DNA from: a bacterium
Lineage (GTDB): Archaea > Thermoplasmatota > Thermoplasmata > Lutacidiplasmatales > UBA184
Assembly (NCBI GenBank): GCA_021832495.1
Contig: JAKBKR010000126.1
Coordinates: 1-6,427 of the forward strand
Length of the DNA: 6,427 bases
Direction of reading: 5' to 3'
Part shown: positions 1 to 6,253 of the stretch, piece after piece
How positions within the stretch are numbered: the stretch's first letter is position 1
Layout of the letters: each line of letters begins with the position of its first letter
Notes under the pieces: generated by a model
What the model saw: the letters and a program-made list of their open reading frames with translations, nothing else
Told to the model about the DNA's origin: nothing
Databases searched by the model: none
Translations under genes and position numbers: made by a program

Positions 1-1743
1 CAGGACCATCGCGATCGCGGTGAACACAAAGCCCGCGCTGAGCAGCCCGGAGAAGACCGGGTACGTCCATGCGAAGGGGTCGGGGGCGGGTGGGGGTGGG
101 AACGTTGTGACATTGAGCGCTGCGTAAGTGTTGTACAGACCCCACCACGTATCGACCGTGACCTGCACGAGGTAGGTCCTGTCCGAGGAGAGCCCGGTGA
201 TGTTCAAACTCCCGCTGGCGGGAAGGGCGACGTTCGCCTGGGGGCCGTTCGGTGGGGACAAAGTGAGGTAGGCGGTCGGGGAGCCGGGTAGGGAAAGGAT
301 GTCCGAAGGCGTCCAACTGAGAAGGAAGCTATCGTAAGTGACGTCAGAGGCCGATAGGGTGAGGGCAGGGGGGGCGGAAGGACCATAGTCGAAGAGCACG
401 TCGAGCTGGCCCTGGGCGCTTCCGCCTCGGGCGCTCATGCCTACAGCAGTCACCTCGAGATTGGTGGAACTCGAGGCGGAAAGGGCCGTCGAAGAGAGCT
501 GCACGGTCCGGTAAGGAACGGGGCTAGCCACTGCGTACCCGGGGACATAGAAGAAGGCCACGGTGCTTCCCGCCGAACTGGCGCTCACATATTCGCCGTA
601 CGATCCGGCCGCGGGGTTGAGCGCAAGGTAGATCATCGGGTACGTGCTGGTCGGCATGGACCATATCGGCTGTTCGTATCCCTGGGGCGGCGGGGCGGAT
701 GAGTAGTTGAACCCATAGATCGTGTTCCCTCCTCCGTCGACCACTAGGCGGGAGGCGTTGTAGCTGAACGCGGCCAACGCGCTGCCGCTAAATGGTGTCC
801 CGGGGTCCACGTTGGTATCGTTCTCGGCGATCGTGGTCCGTACGTTCGCGGCTTCATCGATCCAGTAGCCGTCCGATCCGACCTGGATCACCGTGCTCCC
901 GTCGGGTGAAAGCAGAGCTTCGGTGAGCGAACCCGAGGGAGGGCTGGTCTCCTGCTCCAGGGGTGGGGGGGATCCGGAGTACTTGGCCACCTCGACGTAG
1001 GTGTTGGTCCCATCTTGGAAAGCGAAGAGGAGATAGCTCCCGTCGGAGGTCATGCTTACGTCGATCGCGCTCATCGCGGCCCCGGTACTGGAAGTCTGGC
1101 TGAAGTTCCAAAGCTCCGCGCCGGTGTTCCCGTTGAGGTAGGAAAGCCAGACCCCGTAATCTGATGCCGAGGAACTGGTGACCTCGAAGGTGAATCCGGC
1201 GGCGACGATCTGGGCCGAAGCCGAGATCGCGATCGCCCCCACGGCGAGGCTCGTCATGTTGAAACCGGCCGCTTTCCCGCCAAACTTGTCCAGGATCTCG
1301 GGTCCCGGATTGTAGGACCAGAGGGCAGTGGCATTCGGAAACGCAAAGGCGGAGGCCGTTCCGCCAACGCCCACCATGACATAGCTCGAGGTCCCCACCT
1401 TCCCGTTGATGACAGGGGGTGCGGCAGAAATGGCTAGGGTACCCCAATCGACGCTCGTGCCCAACTGCCAGATGGCCTCGGGAGTGTTCGAGGAACTGTT
1501 GAACAAGTAGAGTTGGTCGGCGGAAGTGGTGGCAGCCACGTATCCCCCATCCCCGGCCACGGCGACATCCTTCACGTCGGCCGTTCCCGTGTCGTACGTC
1601 CAGCCAGTGGGAGGGGGAGGAGTTGCGGCCGGATGATGGGTCGCGACAGCGACCGCGCCCACGGAGCCGGACAATGCGCCACTCAGCACAAGGGGTACCA
1701 TCAGGGCGAGTGCGATGAGCGGGATGCGCCTCACGTGTTCCAT
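1..1743 (-). CDS. Secreted, membrane-anchored beta-propeller plus FN3 surface protein (partial, C-terminus off window)
   Basis: I do not recognise a named family. Reading from the ATG at 1743, the frame stays open for 581 codons to base 1, so the C-terminus lies outside the window. Residues 1-34 look like a Sec signal: Arg5-Arg6, then a hydrophobic stretch, with possible cleavage near Ala30 or Ala34. A Pro-rich linker follows at 42-45. Residues about 50-420 hold seven units of the form hydrophobic strand, turn, often ending in a small or acidic residue plus Leu/Ile-Trp (W92, W142, W212, W361). SDGSY (233-237) and SPDG (279-282) loops are typical of PQQ/WD-like propellers, so I infer seven blades. 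Residues about 457-547 look like one FN3 domain (LSWTPSD near 475; TYLVQVTV near 523). PPPPAP (549-554) precedes a hydrophobic segment from about 561, probably a membrane anchor. There are nine N-x-S/T sequons. The start overlaps the upstream gene's end by 13 bases with no clear ribosome site, suggesting coupled translation. A likely role is as a surface adhesin or structural ectodomain; no catalytic motif is visible. Confidence 0.8.
   Translation of the reverse strand, partial: MEHVRRIPLIALALMVPLVLSGALSGSVGAVAVATHHPAATPPPPTGWTYDTGTADVKDVAVAGDGGYVAATTSADQLYLFNSSSNTPEAIWQLGTSVDWGTLAISAAPPVINGKVGTSSYVMVGVGGTASAFAFPNATALWSYNPGPEILDKFGGKAAGFNMTSLAVGAIAISASAQIVAAGFTFEVTSSSASDYGVWLSYLNGNTGAELWNFSQTSSTGAAMSAIDVSMTSDGSYLLFAFQDGTNTYVEVAKYSGSPPPLEQETSPPSGSLTEALLSPDGSTVIQVGSDGYWIDEAANVRTTIAENDTNVDPGTPFSGSALAAFSYNASRLVVDGGGNTIYGFNYSSAPPPQGYEQPIWSMPTSTYPMIYLALNPAAGSYGEYVSASSAGSTVAFFYVPGYAVASPVPYRTVQLSSTALSASSSTNLEVTAVGMSARGGSAQGQLDVLFDYGPSAPPALTLSASDVTYDSFLLSWTPSDILSLPGSPTAYLTLSPPNGPQANVALPASGSLNITGLSSDRTYLVQVTVDTWWGLYNTYAALNVTTFPPPPAPDPFAWTYPVFSGLLSAGFVFTAIAMVL
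76..100 (+). repeat. G-tract cluster with G-quadruplex potential
   Basis: Five G-runs of 4, 5, 3, 5 and 3 bases are separated by only one or two bases. This fits the usual quadruplex pattern on the plus strand, which is the template strand for the overlapping gene. The same bases encode the Pro-rich linker (CCC/CCA codons) just before the membrane segment of the surface protein. Coding demand is therefore a sufficient explanation, and any structural role is inference. Confidence 0.4.
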
Positions 1744-2297
1744 AGTGCGAGTGTGACCGCGATCGGGCCGTTCCAGCCAGGGGGTGAGGGCAACCCAATC
1801 TGCTGCACATACAAATCAAGGGGGGAATAAGTAGATTGCGCCCCCAAGTCGAGGTGGGCCCCTCCGTGGCCGGAGGGGGCTACGACCGTGAGATTGAAAA
1901 AGGCAAAGGTCCCCCGTGTGAGGTTGTCGAGCTCGAGCTGGATCGCCCATCCGACCGCGCCGGGGTTCAGGAGCAGTTTCTGCGTGGTCTGTCCACTACC
2001 GATGAGGTAGATGGCCTCTGTAAGAAGGTGCGCTCCTCCCTGATCCTGTTCGACCACCGTGCTCGAGCGGGTTGGGAACTGAGAGACGGGGAATGTGGAC
2101 TGGAGGACGGTTCCCAATGTGGCAGAAGCGTAGCTCTGTCCCGCCGCGTTCTGACCCGGGGTCGAAACGGGTGCGAGGAAAACGTCCATCAGGAAGAAGA
2201 ACGCAAGGAGCAGGAGCGAGAGGAACACGATGCCATCGACGATGGCGACCTGACCCCGGTGGTCCCGCCACCGCGCTCGGGACCACGCTAGCTCCAT
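1731..2297 (-). CDS. Small membrane protein with pilin/TadE-like N-terminus (second of pair)
   Basis: This 188-residue protein has no family I can name with certainty. A basic N-terminus (residues 7-14, with four Arg) ends in Arg14-Gly15. It is followed by QVAIVDGIVFL and a hydrophobic helix at about 19-41. The Gly-Gln plus acidic Asp21 near the start of the helix resembles class III prepilin signals and TadE-like minor pilins, with predicted cleavage after Gly15. The rest (45-188) is a soluble outer domain rich in Ser, Thr, Gly and Leu, with sequons at N125 and N135 and no Cys. The ATG at 2297 lies inside the end of the upstream gene (10-base overlap). It is the only plausible start that keeps the basic region. 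Its stop overlaps the next gene's start by 13 bases. The context points to a cell-surface or pilus-like assembly made with its neighbours. A simple single-pass membrane protein is the alternative. Confidence 0.82.
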   Translation of the reverse strand: MELAWSRARWRDHRGQVAIVDGIVFLSLLLLAFFFLMDVFLAPVSTPGQNAAGQSYASATLGTVLQSTFPVSQFPTRSSTVVEQDQGGAHLLTEAIYLIGSGQTTQKLLLNPGAVGWAIQLELDNLTRGTFAFFNLTVVAPSGHGGAHLDLGAQSTYSPLDLYVQQIGLPSPPGWNGPIAVTLALWNT

Positions 2298-2803
2298 ACG
2301 CTCACCACCACGGTTGCATCGTGATACTCTTGGTCCGTCACGAAGATCGTAACGGGACTCTCAGCCACATAGATGCCGTTCGAGAGCCGGTACCCGGGCG
2401 GGGGGATACACGCTGGCGGCTTGCCTGTGGAATAACTCTGCTGGCAACTGTCCACTGTCCGGTTGTAATGGATGTGGAAGGGCGATATGTCGATGATCTG
2501 GATCTCGTAGCCGCTCGGCGGGTGGAGATCGTAGGAGATGTTGACGAACGTCAGATTGACGACCTTGGAGGACTGGAAGAGATCCCGCTGGTTCTGATAC
2601 GTGAGGTTCTGGTACCCCAGGACGGCCTGAAGGAGGGTCTCTGCCTGCTGGGAGAACTGCGCATTCTGCTGCTTCTGCGAGAGGCTCTCGAATGCGCTGA
2701 CGGCCGTGGCCAGGAAGAGGAGAAGGGCGGCCAGCACCACGATGAGGACCGGGAACTCCTCGAAAAACCCCGCCACGCCCCGGCGGGACCGCTTGCCCCT
2801 CAC
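2288..2803 (-). CDS. Small membrane protein with archaeal class III (pilin-like) signal (first of pair)
   Basis: This 171-residue protein belongs to no family I can name firmly. The N-terminus is strongly basic (R2, K4, R5, R7, R8) up to Gly9. It then reads VAGFFEEFPVLIV into a hydrophobic helix at about 17-37. Cleavage after Gly9 would leave Gly at +3, as archaellins have, and Glu at +6 and +7. After the helix comes a Gln-rich, probably helical stretch (42-60), the usual pilin stalk position, then a beta-rich domain to 171. Sequons are at N66, N83, N88 and N114. C120 and C132 could form a disulfide. The start is GTG; the next in-frame GTG (residue 10) would remove the signal, so 2803 is preferred. 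It follows a 99-base gap and probably begins its own transcription unit, ahead of two overlapping genes. It resembles TadE-like or minor pilins; a non-pilin membrane anchor is possible. Confidence 0.82.
   Translation of the reverse strand: MRGKRSRRGVAGFFEEFPVLIVVLAALLLFLATAVSAFESLSQKQQNAQFSQQAETLLQAVLGYQNLTYQNQRDLFQSSKVVNLTFVNISYDLHPPSGYEIQIIDISPFHIHYNRTVDSCQQSYSTGKPPACIPPPGYRLSNGIYVAESPVTIFVTDQEYHDATVVVSVWS
2301..2309 (-). promoter_or_regulatory. Possible ribosome binding site for the second pilin-like gene
   Basis: On the minus strand this reads GGTGGTGAG, three bases before the ATG at 2297. It differs from the GGAGGTGA anti-SD complement at one position. It lies in the Val-Val-Ser codons at the end of the upstream gene, so the match may be chance. 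It is the only start in the window with such a match. Confidence 0.3.
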
Positions 2804-2812
2804 GACCGTACC

Positions 2813-2830
2813 AAGGGCGGTAGCCCCCTT
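2813..2830. repeat. Inverted repeat just upstream of the pilin-like gene
   Basis: AAGGG (2813-2817) pairs with CCCTT (2826-2830) around an eight-base loop that could allow one more G-C pair. It ends ten bases before the GTG start, so in a longer transcript it would sit in the 5' leader. It also abuts the TATA-like element. It is short, and its function is unknown. Confidence 0.3.
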
Positions 2831-2837
2831 AACGTTT
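2829..2837 (-). promoter_or_regulatory. Weak TATA-like element for the three-gene surface operon
   Basis: The minus strand reads AAACGTTAA, the most A+T-rich patch in the 99-base gap. Its TTAA part lies about 27 bases upstream of the GTG start at 2803. That is the TATA-to-start distance expected for a leaderless archaeal transcript. The match to the archaeal TATA consensus is poor, so this rests mainly on position and base composition. Confidence 0.25.
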
Positions 2838-2854
2838 GCAGGATTTCAGCCGCT

Positions 2855-2869
2855 GGGGCGGTCGGCCCC
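2855..2869. repeat. GC-rich inverted repeat after the HAD gene
   Basis: GGGGC (2855-2859) and GCCCC (2865-2869) flank a five-base loop, 34 bases after the stop of the HAD phosphatase gene. It could form a small hairpin in the transcript 3' end. No T-run follows on the minus strand, so I do not call it a terminator. Confidence 0.3.
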
Positions 2870-2902
2870 GACGAAGACGGCCAAGCGATGGGTTTCCGTG
2901 GG

Positions 2903-3559
2903 TCAGGGCAGATTGAACGCCTGCAGGACGTTCCGGAGGTCCTTGCCCACGACGATCGCGTTCGCTCCGGAGAGCACGGTATCGTCCTGTGCGTTGAAAG
3001 CCACCCCTACGCGGGATGCCCGGAACAGCCCGACGTCGATCTCGGAATTCCCCACGGAGGCCGTCTCGGCGGGTGTAAGGCCCAGCCTAGCCTGGAGGGC
3101 GCGAAGGGTCTCCTCCTTGCGCTTCACGGGTACCCGGATGATCCCGCGTACGAGCACCCCCTCGGCATCCGTCTCGAAACCGTTGGCCAGGGCAAGGTCC
3201 ATGCCGAGTTCCCGTTGCACGCGTTCCGCGAGAATGTCGATGCCACCGCTGACGATCGCCGTGGTGATCCCGGGCCGGCGAAGCCGGTCCATGAGCTCCC
3301 GGGCACCGGGCATGAGGGGGACCTCGGAAAGAATCTGCGTAAGGTCCTGAACCGATATCCGGGGGGCATGCTTGTGCCAAAGGGCCAGGTCCCGACGGAC
3401 GAACTCCACGTCATCGATCTCGTTGTTCATGAACGCCCGTACCGCTTCGTCATTGTTCGCCCCGAAGTGGGCATGGACGTAGGCCCACGAACTCACGATA
3501 TCGACCAGTGTCCCATCCATATCGAAGGCCACGAGGCGCAGCGGGGGAGGGGTGGTCAT
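2903..3559 (-). CDS. HAD-family phosphatase, phosphoserine-phosphatase (SerB) type
   Basis: This 218-residue haloacid-dehalogenase hydrolase is cytosolic and likely removes phosphate from a small metabolite. Motif I is DMDGT at 13-17: D13 is the expected nucleophile and D15 the general acid/base. About 85 mostly helical residues follow before motif II (S104 in VSGG), so the cap is of the C1 type, as in SerB. The SGG sequence is also SerB-like. Motif III is probably K146 or K148 in PVKRKEE. Motif IV reads VGNSEID (169-175). The usual first Asp is Asn171, leaving E173 and D175 as candidate Mg ligands. There is no signal peptide. The ATG overlaps the valS stop (ATGA), which implies coupled translation, and it is followed by a 99-base gap. 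Serine synthesis (phosphoserine phosphatase) is possible, but the motif IV change makes the substrate uncertain, so I give no symbol. Confidence 0.9.
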   Translation of the reverse strand: MTTPPPLRLVAFDMDGTLVDIVSSWAYVHAHFGANNDEAVRAFMNNEIDDVEFVRRDLALWHKHAPRISVQDLTQILSEVPLMPGARELMDRLRRPGITTAIVSGGIDILAERVQRELGMDLALANGFETDAEGVLVRGIIRVPVKRKEETLRALQARLGLTPAETASVGNSEIDVGLFRASRVGVAFNAQDDTVLSGANAIVVGKDLRNVLQAFNLP

Positions 3560-6222
3560 TCAGCAGCGACCCCATGGCGGGCCATGCGCTCGAGCCGCTC
3601 CCGAAGCTCGGCCACCTTGGCCTCCAGCTCCGCGCGCACCGCGGCCGGGGCCTTCTCCCGGAAGGTCGCGTCCTCGAGACGGGCCAAGGACCGGGAAAGG
3701 AGTTGCTCAAGCATCTTCCGTTCCCGCTCCATGGCCGCTCCAGTGACGTCCCCGCCCTCGCGGCGGGCCAAGTAGATCTCTGCCGGGGCGAGGACGAGGG
3801 AGGCCATGCCCGGATGAGGGGTACCGGTCTCGGCCGTGATCTGGATCTCGCCGACCTTGGCAAGCGTGGCGATGAGCCGCCGGTGCTCCTCGGAGGAAAG
3901 GAGGGCGCGGGCCGTCTCCGTGGTCGGTGAGACCATGGCGTTCGGACGATCGGTCGGGACCCAGCCGGCTTCATGGCTCAGCGTCCGTAACCCCCGAGCC
4001 ACTTCTTGGAACACCGCCAGTTTCTCCTCAGCATCGAGGTCGGCTGCGCGGGGGTTCTCGGGCCATGTCGATACGGCGAGATACTCCCCGGTGTGCGGGA
4101 TGGCGTGCCAGAGCTCCTCGGTAACATGGGGTATGAAGGGATGAAGTAAGTGAAGCACCCGGTCGACCGCAAAGAGCGCAACGGCCTGGGTCTGCTGCTG
4201 CGCCTCCGGCCCATGGAGGCCCTTGAGGCGCTCCTTCTGGGCTTCCAGATACCAGTCGGCGAGCTCGTGCCAGACAAACTGGTAGAGCGTGGAGGCTACG
4301 CGGGTGAGATCGTAGTGCTCGAGGCCATCAACGACCGAGCGCTCGGCGTAAGCTAGGCGGGAGAGTATCCAGCGATCGAAGAGGTTCGCCGCAACGGGAG
4401 GGTCGAGGCTGGCCGGGACCGCGTCCGCCCGAAGGGAACCTTGCACGAGCCGCACCACGTTCCAGAGCTTGGTGATGAAATTCCGGGCTCCCTCAAGGTG
4501 GCGCTTGTAATCCCACCACCCGCTCTGTTCGACGGGATTGGGGAAGAGGAGCGCAAAACGGAACGCGTCCGCCCCCCACGCCTCGATGAACTCGAGGGGG
4601 TCGGGGGAGTTGCCCAGGCTCTTCGAGAGCTTCCGGCCGTCGCGGTCGGTAAGGATCCCGGTGAGGAACACCTCGGGGAATGGGACCTCGTTGAGGAAGG
4701 TCAAAGACGCCATGATCATCCGCGCGACCCAAAAGAACACGATGTCGGAGCCGGTCACGAGGACCGACGCGGGGAAATAGCTGGCGAGGTCGCGGGTCTT
4801 CTCGGGCCATCCCAGGGTAGCGAAAGGCCAGAGCCACGAGGAGAACCAAGTGTCGAGGACATCGGGATCTGGCCGTAGCGTGGTCGCTCCGCACCGGGGA
4901 CAGGAGGGGGGAGGAGCGGCATACGCGTCGAATGTATGACACGAATCGCAGTACCACACGGGAATCTCGTGTCCCCAGATGATCTGGCGGGAGATGCACC
5001 AGTCCTCGAGGTGCTCCATGAAATGGAAGTAGGTCTTGGTCCACGCCTCAGGATGGATCCGGATCTCTCCGCGCTGCACGGATTCGAGGGCCCGACGACC
5101 CATTGCCTTCGTGTCCACAAACCATTGTGTGGAAAGGCGAGGCTCTATCGGAACGTTCGAACGATCTGAGTGCCCCACATGCTGCAGGTGAGGTTCCTCC
5201 TTCTCCACGAGCCCAAGGGATCGGAGTCGCTCCACGACGCGTTCCCGGGCTTCCTTCCAATTAAGGCCACGGAAGTCCTCGGGCACGTACTCCCCGGACA
5301 GGTGGGCGCCCTCGTCCAGCACATCCCGGCGCTGGGGGAGTTCGGGATGGCGCCGGACGATGGCCAGATCGGCGGGATCATGCGAGGGGGTGATCTTGAG
5401 GGCGCCATTGCCAAAGGTACGGTCGACGGCGGGGTCCGCGATGACCGGGATGGTCCGGTCTGTGAGCGGCAAGTGCACCTTGCGCCCGATAAAGTCCCGG
5501 TGACGCTCGTCCTCGGGGTGAATGGCAACCGCCACGTCGCCGAAAAGAGTCTCGGGCCGCGTCGTCGCCACGGTGATCCCGGACCCATCCCCTCCCTCGA
5601 ATGGGTAGCGGATGTACCAAAGTTTGCCGTGCACCTCGACGGGGATGACCTCGAGGTCCGAAACGGCGGTACGGATCTTCGGGTCCCAATTGACCATCCG
5701 CTCGGCCCGATAGATGAGCCCCTGGCGATAGAGGTCGATGAACGCGGTACGAACGGCGGTGCGGTAGGACGGGTCCATGGTGTACACGTACCGAGTCCAG
5801 TCGAGCGAGAAGCCGTGGGCCGTCAGTTGCCGGCGGATGTAGGCCTCCTTCTCCTTCTTCCACTCTTCGATGTGGGACGCGAGCTCCTGCCGGGTGAGGG
5901 TGACCGGGTTCACCCCCTTCTTCTCGAGCGCCTTGCGCACGGCGATCTGGGTGGCGAGTCCCGCATGGTCGACCCCGGGAAGCCACAGCGTCGGTACACC
6001 CCGCATGCGCATCCAGCGGGCCAGCACATCCATGCACGTCCCACCGAGGCTGTGCCCCAGCGTGAGGGTTCCCGTCACGTTGGGAGGGGGGAGAAGTATC
6101 GTCGTATGGCGTTCTTTGGCCTCGATGGGAGGGGCTTGGAAGAGGTGATGGCCCTCCCACGCCTCCTGCCAATGGCCCTCGTAGGCTTTCGGCTCGCAAC
6201 GGGGCGGCAACGGCGAACTCAT
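3556..6222 (-). CDS. valS: Valyl-tRNA synthetase (bacterial type)
   Basis: This class Ia synthetase charges tRNA-Val with valine in the cytosol. It has 888 residues, usual for bacterial ValRS. The Rossmann fold carries PPPNVTGTLTLGH (45-57), where the HIGH signature is T54-L-G-H57, lacking the first His. WLPGVDHAGLATQ (80-92) follows. The CP1 editing domain (about 195-345) has TTRPETLFGD (220-229) and TPSHDPAD (278-285), as expected for clearing misactivated Thr. A zinc knuckle is formed by C425, C428, C441 and C444. DVLDTWFSSWLWPF (454-467) and the KMSKS signature KLSKS (531-535) are present. The anticodon-binding domain spans about 612-760, and a C-terminal coiled coil about 815-885 (tRNA arm). 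The start at 6222 is chosen because the family N-terminus begins there. The same frame is open for 67 more codons upstream, but these overlap the GNAT gene in another frame. No clear ribosome site is seen. These motifs are bacterial/eukaryotic, unlike typical archaeal ValRS. Confidence 0.97.
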   Translation of the reverse strand: MSSPLPPRCEPKAYEGHWQEAWEGHHLFQAPPIEAKERHTTILLPPPNVTGTLTLGHSLGGTCMDVLARWMRMRGVPTLWLPGVDHAGLATQIAVRKALEKKGVNPVTLTRQELASHIEEWKKEKEAYIRRQLTAHGFSLDWTRYVYTMDPSYRTAVRTAFIDLYRQGLIYRAERMVNWDPKIRTAVSDLEVIPVEVHGKLWYIRYPFEGGDGSGITVATTRPETLFGDVAVAIHPEDERHRDFIGRKVHLPLTDRTIPVIADPAVDRTFGNGALKITPSHDPADLAIVRRHPELPQRRDVLDEGAHLSGEYVPEDFRGLNWKEARERVVERLRSLGLVEKEEPHLQHVGHSDRSNVPIEPRLSTQWFVDTKAMGRRALESVQRGEIRIHPEAWTKTYFHFMEHLEDWCISRQIIWGHEIPVWYCDSCHTFDAYAAPPPSCPRCGATTLRPDPDVLDTWFSSWLWPFATLGWPEKTRDLASYFPASVLVTGSDIVFFWVARMIMASLTFLNEVPFPEVFLTGILTDRDGRKLSKSLGNSPDPLEFIEAWGADAFRFALLFPNPVEQSGWWDYKRHLEGARNFITKLWNVVRLVQGSLRADAVPASLDPPVAANLFDRWILSRLAYAERSVVDGLEHYDLTRVASTLYQFVWHELADWYLEAQKERLKGLHGPEAQQQTQAVALFAVDRVLHLLHPFIPHVTEELWHAIPHTGEYLAVSTWPENPRAADLDAEEKLAVFQEVARGLRTLSHEAGWVPTDRPNAMVSPTTETARALLSSEEHRRLIATLAKVGEIQITAETGTPHPGMASLVLAPAEIYLARREGGDVTGAAMERERKMLEQLLSRSLARLEDATFREKAPAAVRAELEAKVAELRERLERMARHGVAAE

Positions 6223-6253
6223 GGATGGTGGAATGGGTACGCCAACTCTCCCA

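Noticed and set aside
854..1819. A 321-codon open frame on the minus strand
   Set aside because: It is a shadow in another frame of the surface-protein gene at 1-1743. Its translation is rich in Arg, His and Gly with no domain, whereas the other frame gives a signal peptide, propeller repeats and FN3.
2855..2869. Intrinsic terminator after the HAD gene
   Set aside because: The hairpin stem is only five base pairs and no T-run follows it on the transcribed strand.
2072..3775. A 567-codon open frame on the plus strand, antisense to the pilin-like, HAD and valS genes
   Set aside because: It runs opposite four well-supported features, has low-complexity composition rich in Arg, Gly and Pro, and shows no recognisable domain. 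In G+C-rich DNA, long antisense frames arise from codon bias.
5378..6199. A 273-codon open frame on the minus strand
   Set aside because: It lies inside valS in a different frame, and the valS frame contains all family motifs.
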